Below are positions 35,521-47,410 of a stretch of DNA of 64,000 bases, one piece after another. Position 1 is the first letter of the stretch; each line of letters opens with the position of its first letter. The translations under genes were made by a program, and so were the position numbers. The notes under the pieces are model-generated. The model made no database searches. It worked only from the letters and a program-made list of their open reading frames with translations, and was not told the origin of the DNA. The DNA comes from Molossus alvarezi (taxonomy: Eukaryota > Chordata > Mammalia > Chiroptera > Molossidae): NCBI GenBank assembly GCA_037176705.1, contig CM073896.1, positions 27,106,708-27,170,707 of the forward strand. Reading direction: 5' to 3'.

Positions 35521-36309
35521 TGACTCATTCCGGTAAAAGAAGCTCTTTTCTCCTTTTGAAAGGCTAGCCCTTCTCCTGTTTCCAGCCTTTGATATTTGGT
35601 TGGGGCTAACCTGACAACTGGTTCTGAAGAATGGACATGTAACATAGGTCCCCTTGTCCATAGCAACAAGAGAACAAGGGTGACACCTGGGACTTTGGCA
35701 GGAATTGCTAAATGGGTGGGATGTTACATTGGACCTACCAGGGTCATCCCAGAGAGAAAACCTGTGTGCAGATGAAGCTACCACAGAAAGGAGCCAAGAA
35801 AAAATGGAAAGAGGTAGTCAAAAGAAGGAGCAGAAGAAAGATTACAAAAGTATAATCTGACCCTTGTATCTTGGTCACATCAGAGAGCTCAGACAGATCT
35901 AGACTTGAGGCTTTTCAGTTTGTCTGACATCAAAAATGTTTCTCTAAAGCAAACTGAAGTATTTTTGTTTTTGTTTTTGGTCACATGCATTCAAGAGTCC
36001 TGTAAAATATCCAGGATAGAGACGTCCTATATTTATGATCAGTCAGTCATCTTTTCATTTTATAAGGTTATTTTTTCCCTGTGATTGACACAATAGTTGA
36101 GGCCTTATTTATGTTATTTTTTAGTTTATTATTGAAAAGAAATACCAACCAGGACAGTTTGACTCCACTATCTTCAATCTAACAATAATCATCATCAGAA
36201 TCTCTACCTGTGTTCTACATCATAATACAGTGTCAAATCCACTAGGAAATGAAATAAGTACTTACCACGAGCTCATGCCTTCTGACCCTTGTTTCACTCT
36301 CTAAGGTAC
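35521..36309. other. Unique sequence, nothing recognised
   Basis: No repeat or gene recognised. Confidence 0.4.
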
Positions 36310-36390
36310 AGCCACTGGAAACCAGCCTTGGAGAGCCGAAGAGACTTGACCAGATCACTCAGCTGGTATGGCAGAGTCGGCCTGTCCGCT
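36310..36390 (-). mobile_element. Possible MIR remnant, antisense
   Basis: AGACTTGACCAGATCACTCA followed by GCTGGTATGGCAGAGTCGG resembles the antisense MIR right half. Confidence 0.45.
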
Positions 36391-36611
36391 CGCCACTCCT
36401 CTACTACAAATGCCATTTGGGTTACACAGGCAGGTAATCAGAACGTCAAATCCCTTTCTCTTGAACAGGTAAAGCAATTGAACAGTTTGTAAATGGGTAA
36501 AAAAAACTTCAGCACTAAGGATCCTAAGAACAGAAACCTCATTTCTAAGTTCAATAGCCAGTTAAAAATGTTTCTACCTCCATGGTTTTCAACCTTATTA
36601 AGAGGAGCAGA

Positions 36612-36859
36612 GCCCTGGCCGGTTTGGCTCAGCGGTTTAGAGCGTCGGCCTGTGGTCCCGAGAGACCCGGGTTCAGTTCCCGCTAAGGACATGTACCTCA
36701 GTTGCAGTTTGTCCCCGGCCCTGGTTGGTCGTGCGGGTGGTGGCCACTTGATGTGTCCCTTTACATCGATGTTTCTCTCTCTCTCTTCCTCTCTCTCCCT
36801 CCCTCTCTATCTGAACAACAACAAAAAAAATGTCCTCGGGTAAGGATAAAAAAAAAAAA
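36612..36859 (+). mobile_element. Ves-type SINE
   Basis: GCCCTGGCCGGTTTGGCTCA head, GGGTTCAGTTCCCGC B-box-like region and TGTCCTCGGGTAAGGAT end with A-tail. Perfect 12-bp duplication AAGAGGAGCAGA (36600-36611 and 36860-36871). Confidence 0.95.
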
Positions 36860-37159
36860 AAGAGGAGCAGAATTTTTTTCTCAGATAAAATCTTGATTTT
36901 ATAGTTGAGTATTTTTTAAACATACACGTAAGTTTATATATATATTTATATAAATATAATATACTATTATATATATGGCATTTTCTCATAAAATTAATAA
37001 ATAAAGAAAATGAAAGTATTTTGATGAACATACCTTTTTAAATCAGAGGGACATATGACAGGTGCCACTCTATATAAATTCTACCTACAATTTATTTCTA
37101 ATTTTTATAACTGGTTTTAAGGTATAAATAAAAGCCCTGCTTTCTCCAGATGAATATAT

Positions 37160-37400
37160 GCAAATTGAAATAAGATTATTTGTTTCAACTCATCTTTCAA
37201 AGTCAAATTCAAATGTCTTCCTCTGTGAACTTGTCTGTTTCCATTTCCTCCTCTATAGTATACTTAAACACACTTTAATTACAGCCCACTGTTGTGTAAT
37301 TTCAATGTCTTGTTCTTTAATATCTTCTGGACCAGTGCAGTGCAAATTAAGCTCCTTAGTTTCCTTCATGTGTCTAAGAATAGAATGGTTTAAAGAGATG
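37160..37400 (+). mobile_element. Possible L2 remnant
   Basis: TTCAAATGTCTTCCTCTGTG and an AAATTAAGCTCCTTAGTTTC stretch resemble a very diverged sense L2 3' end. The preceding 36,900-37,000 is AT-rich low complexity. Confidence 0.35.
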
Positions 37401-38119
37401 GATATTTGACCATCTTCTGTGCACGATCTTAAACAAGACCAAACCTCTCAGAAGATCCATTAGATAATCGTGGTCATATTTTAAATTGCAGATTATGTAA
37501 TCAGTATATCTGAGAAACAACGGTAGCTACTTCCAACATACCCCTGAATGTTACTACGACTTTTCATGCAGCAGGCTAAAATTCAGACTTTTAAAAGTGA
37601 AATCTTCTGAATTCTGAGCCAACTCTACAGCACTTGTACGGAAGAAGAACAGTATCCCAGTAGTACTGAGAACTACTGAACCACACCACACTATATGTAA
37701 TGCAAATGCCCTCTTGTAAAAACCCACATTTTTATGGTTCTGACCTTCACTTTCCTGTTGTAAAAACTGCTCCCGGGTATTCTAGGGGGTACCTAGAGAA
37801 CATCAAATGCAAGCTCATAAATAAAGACTCTCCCACCGGCCTGAACATATGCCCACTGGAATTTTACCGGGAACTACTATTTGCTGCCATCTGAGACACT
37901 GCAGTACTCAAGATGTGAAAGCTACTCAGCTATTCAGCTGCAAAGTGGGAGACTGTTTCTTTCTTTGGGGTTTCTCTCTGCAGGAGGATGCTTCAGTGCA
38001 GTGCTACTTGTCTTATACCTCCTTCATATTGACTTCTAATCCCACTGCTTACTTTGGGATTAATATATAAATCAAGGGGGAGTGGGTTTAGAGAATTGTT
38101 CTGCATGGGAGACTATGCT
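37401..38119. other. Unique sequence, nothing recognised
   Basis: No repeat or gene recognised. Confidence 0.4.
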
Positions 38120-38400
38120 GTACTTGCCTCTCCCTTCCAATTGTGAAGGCTTTCACTTTCCTTCAAACTTATCTCCTCGCAGCATGAAACATTCCAGGAA
38201 GCTCTGAGGTCCTTCCACAATTGTTTTCTACCAGCCTCACCCCGCACATCTGCCAGACCTGTCTAATCCAGTCTGATTCTCTCTTAAACTCATGTTCCAC
38301 TACTAGTTAAACATGCAAAACTCCATTCCTAGAACATATTAGATGGTCTATAACTATGTGTCAAATAAATGCATAAGAATGAAGTCAGATTGATGCATAA
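38120..38400 (+). mobile_element. Possible L2 remnant
   Basis: TTCCTTCAAACTTATCTCCT, CCAGGAAGCTCTGAGGTCCT and GTGTCAAATAAATGCATAAG follow the order of a sense L2 3' end. Confidence 0.45.
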
Positions 38401-39231
38401 CTCATTAAATCAATCAACAGGCTCCAGGTGTCGATTTTTTTCCCCTGCAGCATTGATCGTTGGGTATTTCAGTCTTTTCTTGATCACCACCAAAGTCATC
38501 CCCTCCACCATAGCCAGAAAGGGTTCCCTCTACAGGCACCAGCTCATCGGTATTGTCCTCCTACTATTCCTGTGAAAGGCCAGTTCGAGGTGAACTATGG
38601 CTCTCTACTGATGAAATCTGGATGAAGCCAACCCGAAGCTCTAACTTGCACGATTCAATTCAGGCTTTGCTAACCAGTCATAAGCACTCAGAGATCAATA
38701 CATTCACAGTCTTTTTTATTATTATTTTTTATTTTTTACAGTCTAGCCCAATGAGTCTCAGTACTCTGAACTATGGCTGAAACTATTGGGGAAAAGACCT
38801 ACTATTTCAATAGGAGCTGCTCAGCTGAAAGTATATAGGCCTAGAATTACTGCTACCATCTTTTTCCAAGACTTAAGGAAAGCCTGCATGAGAAATAAAA
38901 TTTGAAAAGCAAAGCTGAGAGATGGAGAGGCACGGATTGCTGACAGCATCATTTCAGCTCTTTATCCAGTTGCACATACAGTCGCCATTATCCCCAAAAC
39001 TTTTCAGTGGCATAAGTCAATAAATTCCCCTTTCTGATGAAGTCAATTTGAGTTGAGTTTTTGTCACTTGCAATAAAAATGCACTACCAATATGACAAAA
39101 AATATTATTGCTCATATTCTCTGATTTCCCTGAAAGATATTCTAATTAATACCTTCCCCCTAGAATCAACATTGTGAGCTCTGTCCAACACTATTAATCA
39201 TATTTATTATTTAGACCACAAGTCAAAATTA

Positions 39232-39267
<36 letters not shown>

Positions 39268-39389
39268 TAACAAGCCTAAAATACAATGTGATCATGTTTA
39301 CTTCTGTTCTGTGATAGAAGATTATATTCTCCAAAACTGTTGAAAGCAGTAGTTCTGGTTCTACATGTGCTTCTTTGTTAGCATTTTGC
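38401..39389. other. Unique sequence, nothing recognised
   Basis: Contains a short (TA)n-T tract (about 39,231-39,265). Otherwise nothing recognised. Confidence 0.4.
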
Positions 39390-39922
39390 CAGTCCCCATT
39401 AAGAGACTGGTTTTATTTCCCTACATTTAGACAGCAGGCTGGACTTCTGAATGCCTACGTGAAAGACTGCACCGGAAGTGATAATGCGCGACTTCCACAA
39501 CTAGGTCATACACAGCAATACAGCTTTCATTTCTCTCTATCTCTCTATCTCTCTCTTTCTCTCTCTATCTATCTATCTCTATCTCTATCTCTATCTCTAT
39601 CTTTATTTCTGTCTCTTCTTCTGTCTTTATCATTGTAATCCAACTACCAATTTGTGAGGAAGCCCACGCCAATTACGCATGGGTGTTCTGACCAATAATC
39701 CAACTAGCTCCCTGGTAACAACACAAGAGTGAATAAACCTTCAGATTATTCTAACCCTTACCCTCAGTCATTCTAGCTGAGGCACTAAACATATTGGGGC
39801 CATGACAAACCATCCTATTATGTCCTGTCCAAATTCCTGACTCATGAGAGGTAAGAAATGATTATTATTGTTTTGAACCACTACATTTGAAATACTTTTT
39901 ACACAGCAATAGATAACTAATG
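39390..39922 (+). mobile_element. MLT1-type LTR remnant with internal microsatellite
   Basis: GGAAGTGATAATGCGCGACT, TTCCACAACTAGGTCATACA, GTGAGGAAGCCCACGCCAAT and CAGCAATAGATAACTAATGA are MLT1 blocks in sense order. The CT-rich segment of the LTR has expanded into a TCTATC-type array at 39,531-39,625. Left edge uncertain. Confidence 0.65.
39531..39625. repeat. (TCTATC)n/(TCTC)n microsatellite
   Basis: CTATCTCTATCTCTATCTCT-type repeats. The open frame reading LSLSLSL through it is composition only. Confidence 0.92.
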
Positions 39923-40796
39923 AGCCCATCCTTATCATAATTGTCTTAATTCACATGATTTTCATGAAACCTAGTTTTTACAGCCATACTGGCTGCCTTA
40001 TACATAAAGGCACTTAGCACAGCCCTCAGCCTCCCAACCTTTAGCAAAGAACTCCTTTTAGTATCGTGGGGTGGGGGGAGCATGGACTTCATGCTATGAA
40101 AGATTATCTATTTATTAAGCTGCAAGATGTACACATCGATTTGCTTTTCTTTTTCTCACTAATCAGATATTCCATAACTTTAATCAGGAAAAAATAATCA
40201 GAATTGCCATACTGCAATTCTGTCAATAAATTTCTAGTCAAAATCAAATCAAATTGGGAATTTTAGCTTGTTTATACAGTCTAATAAAAATATTTTAATA
40301 CTAAACATATGTATATATGTAGTCTCAAGTTGGAAACCACTGTCACAGAGGAGAAAACGGAATTGTAAATTGAATACTAAGGGTAAAGGTGTTATTGCTA
40401 CTAACAAGTTAACACTTGATACTTTAGTCACTAATACACAGGCAACAATGAAGTTTTTAACCACCCAGTACACGTTTGGAACATAACACTAACCTGTGAA
40501 GAGGTGTCTAATATGAGCCAGCAATAAGAAAATACCTCAAACTGACACTGATTGGCACATTATACTTTCATTTTACCTGCAGCCCCACAATTTCTCCAAC
40601 CTTTTTAACCAAACTTCTAGTCGGTTCAGACAAACAACTAATAACCTAATTTTTAACAATCAAATTGTTTTGTTGGCCTGGATTGAGAGTTAAATAACCA
40701 ATCCAGTCAAACTTATCAATAAAGCAATCTTTCCAGGTGCCGGGACACAGAAGCATACGAGCCCGTGCAGGTCCTCGCCTCAGTGAGCGTGCAGCT
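39923..40796. other. Unique sequence, nothing recognised
   Basis: No repeat or gene recognised between the MLT1 LTR and the SPIN-like copy. Confidence 0.4.
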
Positions 40797-40950
40797 TAGT
40801 GGCTCTCAACCTTCCTAATGCCGCGACCCTTTATTACAGCCCCTCATGTTGTGATGACCCCCAATGAAATTATTTTCATTGCTACTTCATAACTGTAATT
40901 TTGCTACTGTTATGTCTTAGGTGACCCCTGGGAGAGGCTGAGAACCGCTG
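40797..40950 (+). mobile_element. SPIN-like non-autonomous hAT transposon, internally deleted
   Basis: The left end, TAGTGGCTCTCAACCTTCCT followed by AATGCCGCGACCCTTTATTA and ACTTCATAACTGTAATTTTG, matches the well-known SPIN/OposCharlie hAT end. The right end GGTGACCCCTGGGAGAGGCT runs into GAGAACCGCTG. The two termini are imperfect inverted repeats (AGTGGCTCTCAACCT against AGGCTGAGAACCGCT). About 154 bp, so most of the roughly 300-bp non-autonomous form is missing. The 8-bp flanks do not match well. Confidence 0.78.
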
Positions 40951-41034
40951 GGAGACTGATGCAGACAAGACAAGCTACCCAGGAGCGCAGGAGAAAGCCA
41001 CCTGGGCCGACTGCACAGATGGTGAGTCACTTCT

Positions 41035-41511
41035 TCGCAATGTGACTTTGCCCATCCTCCCATCAGGAAGTGACATCAAGTTCTCAATCTTGTGAATCTG
41101 GGTTTGCCCATTGGATTTCCTTTAGTGAGTGGAATATTTACAAACATAATACAAGCAGAGAACTAAAAACTGCTTACTCCCTCTCCAAGCTGTGGCTGAA
41201 ACTCTGAAACCTCCATGTGCATGAGACCAAGCTAGTCCCGTGGAGAGGCCCCACAGAGCAGAATCCAGAAGCTGATAACTTGCCAAGCACCAGGTAGCTG
41301 AGTGAAGTGATCTTAGACTCTCCAGCCCCGTTCGAGCTGCCAGATGATTTGGGTCACATGAGTGACTCCAGGCAAGACCAATGGTCCCAGTACCACCCAA
41401 CTTAGCCAGCCCAAAATGCTGACCCACATTATTATAAGTAAACAAATGGCTGTTGTTTTAAACCACTAAGATTTGATGTTATTTGGTCTGCAATAACAAA
41501 TAATTAATATA
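41035..41511 (+). mobile_element. MLT1-type LTR remnant
   Basis: GTGACTTTGCCCATCCTCCC, CTTGTGAATCTGGGTTTGCC, GTTTTAAACCACTAAGATTT and the end GTCTGCAATAACAAATAATT are degraded sense MLT1 blocks. Confidence 0.6.
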
Positions 41512-41734
41512 GCCACCAAATCCAGATCCAGGGTGAAGGGATAGACTAGGGTTTAAAAAAAAAAAAAAAGGCTTCTTAAAAACCTATATACTAAAGGAAA
41601 AGAAAGCACATTATAAGATAGGACCTTCAATTCTGAAAGAGAAGAGAAACAGCTCTCATTACAATAACAGCAGCCTTTGATCACTGCCATGATTCCAGGT
41701 GGATAAAACAGGAGAGTGTGGTATCCAGCCTGCA

Positions 41735-42160
41735 AAACGGCCCCTGAAGAGCCTAGTTGACCCCAACAGCATATGGTCGAAATTACAGGGTGTCATTCCT
41801 GAGGCTAGGTCAAGAAATTACAGCTTCTACCTTGGTTTCCTGGATTGTTCACACTAACAGGAGCCAGCCACCATGCCATGAGGACCTTCAAGGAGCCAAG
41901 GAGAACGTCCCATGCAGAGAGGAACTGAGGCCTCCCACCCACATCCAGCACCAACTGGCCAGTCATGTGAGAAGTGGCCTTGGAAGGGGATCCTGCAGCC
42001 CCAGCCAACATCTGACAGCAAACTCATGAAGACCCTGAGCCAGAACCTCCCAGGCACAAGCAAATTCTTAACCCATGGTAACCAAAAGAGAGAATAAATA
42101 TTATTGTAATGAGCCAGAAGGTTGTGGGGTGATTTGTTATGCGGCCATAGTAGTAATGCA
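41735..42160 (+). mobile_element. MLT1-type LTR remnant
   Basis: GGAGCCAGCCACCATGCCAT, CCAGTCATGTGAGAAGTGGC, GACCCTGAGCCAGAACCTCC and GGTTGTGGGGTGATTTGTTA are sense MLT1 blocks. The 130-codon reverse frame here is incidental. Confidence 0.65.
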
Positions 42161-42829
42161 GGGAACCTGGCCATTACATTGACAACCCTGAGAGAAGGGC
42201 CATATACAGCAAGTACTGCCCTGTTCATCATTACTCTGTTCACCAATTCTCAAGAAAATAGGATCACAGATCATTCTAAGAAATCCTTCAAGAAAGCTGT
42301 TATTCCTGTTAACTCAACAGATAGAAACTGATTAAATGAATTATTTTTTAAAAAATATTTCAATAACCAAGTCTAAAACTCACAGTCTTTTTCACACATG
42401 AATAATTCAGAAAATGTCAAGTAAGCAGTTGGGGAGACAGCATGAAGTCTAGAAGTTCTGGGACTCACACCTTCCACAATGTCGTCATGTCATTTGAAGT
42501 CATTTCTGCTCCTTCCTACTGTCTAAAAGATCTACCTCTTAGAAGCATTGTATATGGGTAGAGTCTCTAAGGAAAACAGAATTCTTATAACAATGATAAT
42601 CATAATGAGATGTGATGACATGTCATTCCCTAGAGTTTTTGAAAATCAAATAAGTTAATATCTGAGGAAAGGAAAGTTCTCTCTAGGAAATTTAGTGAGG
42701 AGCTTTTCAAGCCCCACCTCAGTCCAGCCACTTTCCATAGAATTTCCTGGAATATGATTCCTAACCCTCAAAGTCATCATCCGTGGCAAGGCAGTCAGGA
42801 CAAACACAGGCCACAGAGAGTTATATTCT
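42161..42829. other. Unique sequence, nothing recognised
   Basis: No repeat or gene recognised. Confidence 0.4.
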
Positions 42830-43048
42830 ACTTCTAGCTCAGCCACTTTGTCTTAGCGCTGCTGTTGGACTCGATTTTAAGATCTAGGTTAGTGAGTTAA
42901 TCAGACTGCATCTCAGTTTTCTCACTTATAAAATGGCACTAAGAATTGTACCTACTTTCTAGGACTGTTTCAAGGATTTAATGAGAAAACATACATAAAG
43001 CAATAAATTCAGCAATTGGTAATTTGTAAACACTAAATATTAGTTGCT
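42830..43048 (+). mobile_element. MIR SINE remnant
   Basis: GACTGCATCTCAGTTTTCTC then TTATAAAATGGCACTAAGAA and an AAACACTAAATATTAGTTG end: sense MIR. Confidence 0.7.
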
Positions 43049-45147
43049 GTTGCTTTTACTGGAGTTAGAAAATTAAATTAGGAATGAGCTAAAGTACCTC
43101 ACAAAGTTTCCAGAACACCGTACCCACTCAATAACTGATGGTTATTATTATTAAATTAATATTTCTAAATGTTAACTTGATAATAGTTGAAGAGTAACTT
43201 TTATTACCATTCTTTTCATTGATAATGTTTCATGGAGGCTTGGACACAGATTTAGCTTTAGAAACAGCCTCAAGATTTGGAATGCCAATTAAACTCTCTA
43301 TTTTATACTGTATCCCAGCCAGAAAATTCCTTTTACAAAAAAAAAAAAGTCACTGTATCTCAGCAATTGAGAGAGATACACTTCATCCTAAAAATCATGC
43401 ACAATAATACTTAGCCTGGAAATAATTCTAAACCCATAGGTGTATCTCAATGCCCTTAATAGAAATAATTCAAAATTTGTTCACTCTCTAAGTTATTTTT
43501 TAAAATATGTTAGGATTCTATGTATAAATCTAACACATTTTACTGGTACTTTATACTATCGCCATTATGTATCTGCAAGAGAACAGCACCTATTTATTGC
43601 CAGCTTATTTGCAAGGAATAACTACTGCTCTAATGTTCTTTATAAATACACAGTCCTACAAAATGGCTAATAAACAGTTTGCCACATTACCTCTGAAAAC
43701 AGCAATATAAAAACTCTCTACATGCTTGTGCTTATGGTATTTACAGTAACTCCACAGATGTCCAAACACCTATACTCACACAGCACACACTAAACAAAGA
43801 AAAGGACTGTCTCAACTGAATGCTTCCTGTGGGGTTACAAGAGCCTTTTTGGGGTCCAGTGTATTTTAAACAATGGTATCTCCTTGGTATCAACTTCCAA
43901 CAATCACCCCTAAAAACAGAAAAAGAATCTAAATCGTCTCTAATTTTCTGGCCAGAGCTGAGAACGCTCGTTCACACAAACTATTCACCTTGCTGCTCTT
44001 TGCTGAGTGCAACCGTCCAACTGGTTTCCTTATCATTTCTCATAAACTGCTTACATCCAGATTAGCCAATAGACATTGTACCTAAAAACATTAGGCCATG
44101 AAATCAAAATATGTCACGAAGGTCTGCCCTCCCCACCTCATTTCCACTGTGAAGCACTCCACGACACTTGGTGAAATTGTTGCTTTTAAGTTTGCTTTGT
44201 GAAGAAGGATTTGGTGACTCTTGACCCTTGAGGGTTGTTCTTTGACCCATCACTTTTCTCCACCATCTGGCATGTTTACGTGAAGCAAATGCCTGGGGTC
44301 AGAGGGCAGAGCAGACATGTGGAGGGACAGCTTTGTCATAAAAGCAATAAAGAATGAGTTAGGCGCTTCACAATGTAGCACGTTTTGTCCAGCTGCTGAG
44401 CAGAATGAGGTGAGGCTGGTCAGATGGCTAAAAACAAAATAAACAGTCATTTGCCATGCAGCCCGGCAGACGGGTAAAATGCAAGATGCCTAAATTCAAA
44501 ATCTGAGTGCAGCTTCCTTTTCCATTTCTGGGAGAGTTCCTTTTTATGCTTTACTGGGCACATTACTAAACAATATGTTACACCAGACACAAGGGGGAAG
44601 TGGTTTATAGGCTAAATTAACCAGATTGATTATTCAGGAAGACTGTTGATAGTCCAATAATCCCCAAGCAACAAAATTAGAGAGAGATAGAATAGTGTAA
44701 GGAACTAAAGATCAGGTAATCAATTGTTTCATATCCCGGGCCCATAATATAATGAGATAATAATGATGATTTTACTCTTGATAAATTAAAGCTTTTTTGA
44801 AAAGAACAACTCAGAGGTGAACATTGGCATCAACTGTGTACACCCAATGTTGACCCCAGACAAGGAGCTCTGTGCCATAATTCTTTCTCCCTTATTTAGG
44901 CGTTTGTATGAAAAATTAGGGCACATTAAATGAAGTTTGGAAAATCCTTAGCACAGAAGCCCCTTATGAAAAACATTAAGTTTCTGTATAAATAACTATC
45001 TCTGGCTCCCTTTACACAGCTTCCCTGGATTCTGAAGATCTTTCGAAGTCTGTTCTTTCTCTTTCATTCATAAAGGTTATAAACGATCTTTGATTGATGC
45101 AGATTGCTTTCCTATTGCCAGGGGACCCGTTTCCCCCACAACTATGG
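43049..45147. other. Unique sequence, possibly conserved non-coding
   Basis: About 2 kb with almost no interspersed repeat. A CCCACTCAATAACTGATGGT scrap (about 43,120) may be an old MIR end. Even composition and repeat scarcity suggest constraint, but this is impression only. Confidence 0.35.
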
Positions 45148-45222
45148 AAGGTAAGCCACAGAAACATCTGACTGTGGGGAAGGCCAGTGGGAGTCTCACA
45201 TCAGCTTTCTGTGGCTTACCTT
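45148..45222. other. 75-nt perfect-stem hairpin
   Basis: Arms 45148-45164 and 45206-45222 are exact 17-nt inverted copies (AAGGTAAGCCACAGAAA). Pairing continues inward after small bulges (CTGA with TCAG, TGTG with CACA), leaving a loop of about 20 nt. It is not part of any repeat I recognise. Transcription is not shown, so it is not called as an RNA gene. Confidence 0.75.
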
Positions 45223-45877
45223 TGAACAGCTGGGGAAAAAATGCCCTGAAACAGAAACCCATAAATGATTTGCACTTACGTTCATTTTTAATGTAAAGGG
45301 GGGAATTGCTATGCGTCTTCAGATAAAAGTGACTGAAAGAAAGAATTAGTCAGCAAAAGAAAATAAAAAGGAATTTTCCCCTCAGGGGGGGGAAACAATA
45401 AAACAAAGGAAAAAAGATTAAAGGAAACCTCCCTCTTCCAGTCCGATTGTCAGGGGATGGTTCTTCACATTGTAAATACACTTTGATCCTGGAAGCTATG
45501 CGATTTTAGTCTTTACCAAGTTGGTAAAAGGGATGTCCCCTGTGGAAGATTTTCTCATATGGAGCTTTTCAAAAAATATATATATATCTATCAAGACTCC
45601 CATCTCTTGCAACATTCTTATTAAAAAATTCATGGCACAGAGCATAGCCATTCTCTTTCCAATTCCAGACTTTCTGTAAAGAGCAGCTATTTTCCCGAGT
45701 TTGTCCCTGCCAGTTTCAGAATGGATCATACTATAGGAAATGTATAGATAGCCATGGAGATCATACTAATGTGTCTACTTACAAGCAGAGAAGATATTCC
45801 TAGGTCTCTTTTGAGGAAAAGGCCTTCCAGTGACGTTTCCCCCATTTATATTTAATAGACTAGTTTGTGCAAGAAAG
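45223..45877. other. Unique sequence, nothing recognised
   Basis: No repeat or gene recognised. Confidence 0.4.
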
Positions 45878-46035
45878 AGCAAAAGGAGCGTGGTTTTGGA
45901 AACAGAGTCGGACATGAGTACCAGCCCCTGCACTTACTGGAGGGGTGGCCCTGGGCAAAGTATTCAATTGCTTTGAGCCCCAGTTTCCTTTTTATAAAAG
46001 CAGAGATGAATCTCGCCTCTCTCAGATAAACTCAG
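45878..46035 (+). mobile_element. MIR SINE remnant
   Basis: AGCGTGGTTTTGGAAACAGA, CCCTGGGCAAAGTATTCAAT and GAGCCCCAGTTTCCTTTTTA: sense MIR. Confidence 0.7.
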
Positions 46036-46447
46036 AAAGCGGATGCGGTGCACGAAGAGCTGACCTCGGGCTTCTTACCGGAGGAAATACATAGTCTCAG
46101 AGAAAAACACACCGTGGCGGATTCCGAAGGGTGAGAATTTGATCACAAGCTGTCTGATTCTATATTAAGAAACCAGTATTTTAACATCTGAACTCTAATT
46201 AGACAAGGGAAAGTGGTAGATAGATGGAAACTTATTCCTCTATAAAAATCACGGCACCCTCGCGCTTGTTTGCAAACCATTACTCCTGCAAACTGTGCAA
46301 GGGCTCTTCCCGCTTGGTTTGAGCCAGCTCTCTGCTGTCCTTCAGTGATCTCCCTGGCACTGGCCCCACACTCACAGGGGTCCTGCTTATCTGATTCCAT
46401 GCTCACTACCCCAGGTCCTGCTCTAATCATCAGAGTCTTGTCCTGCA
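46036..46447. other. Unique sequence, nothing recognised
   Basis: No repeat or gene recognised. Confidence 0.4.
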
Positions 46448-46612
46448 AAGAACATGGACTTCAGATTTTGTTTGGAACACCAGCCTTTCTTTTACGTGGC
46501 TCTGGGCAAGTGTTTAAATTTTCTAAGCCTCGGTGTCCACATTATCCCAGGATAAAAATGATGCCTATATCATAGGGTTTTCTGAGGAAGAGATGAAGTT
46601 ATATAAGCAAAA
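46448..46612 (+). mobile_element. MIR SINE remnant
   Basis: AACATGGACTTCAGATTTTG, TGGCTCTGGGCAAGTGTTTA and AAGCCTCGGTGTCCACATTA then TATCATAGGGTTTTCTGAGG: sense MIR. Confidence 0.7.
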
Positions 46613-46779
46613 CCCAGGCCTGGGTCCATGAGGACTGGGTCACGGGATGATCTGAATGAAAAGTACTCACTGTACCCAAAGTCACCCCTCCCCTCTCCCC
46701 TTAGTCCACTGAGCTCTAGCCAAACTCTTGCATCTTGGTGTTTTCTCCTTTCTTTTCCAAAACATTTTCTCAGTGCTTT

Positions 46780-46930
46780 TGTACATATTAACTAATTTAA
46801 GCCTGACAGAAAACCCATGAGGAAGGAAAAATTATGTACTGTGGTATATGAAGAAACCAAGGCATGGAATAGAGAAGTTACTTGCCCGTGGTTTCACATA
46901 AACAAATCACTGAAGATTAGAAAAGTATCT
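46780..46930 (-). mobile_element. MIR SINE remnant, antisense
   Basis: ACTAATTTAAGCCTGACAGA, AACCCATGAGGAAGGAAAAA and AGAAGTTACTTGCCCGTGGT: antisense MIR. Confidence 0.65.
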
Positions 46931-47410
46931 GGGTCAATCTTCTAAGAGTTATGGAAGGTCAATAAATAACCCTTCTCTCTATGCCTAAGTGTGTAACAAA
47001 CGTAAGGATATAAGCACCTCAGCCAGGCAGATGGATTACTGACAAAGAACTGAACAGGAGAGGTGACTCAGTTATAAATAAACAGGCTGACTTATGCATT
47101 CCTGAATTGAATTTATCCTCCTCACCACCACCCCAATAAAAACTACTGGCCATAACCACAGAGATGGAGCATCTGAGAATGCCTCTTCTCTCCACACAGG
47201 TAAATCCCAAATACACGTGGGGGGGGGGGGAGGTAAGGCCATGAGGACCAGCTGAGGCTCCCTTATAACTAGGATGCCACTCTTCTTACCATGAGGACAG
47301 AATGAAGGAACAGGAAATGACCAGAAGGGACAATCCCTCCACATGAAAGGATGCATGAGGAGTAGGAATAAGTGTACCCCTCCAATTATCTGATCCCAAA
47401 TAAGACAAGC
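46931..47410. other. Unique sequence, nothing recognised
   Basis: Contains a G-run near 47,219-47,230. Nothing else recognised. Confidence 0.4.

Noticed and set aside
39375..39638. Open frame ending in LSLSLSLSL repeats
   Set aside because: Translation of a CT-rich microsatellite in an MLT1 LTR.
41854..42246. 130-codon - strand frame
   Set aside because: Lies across the antisense of an MLT1 LTR, with no motif.
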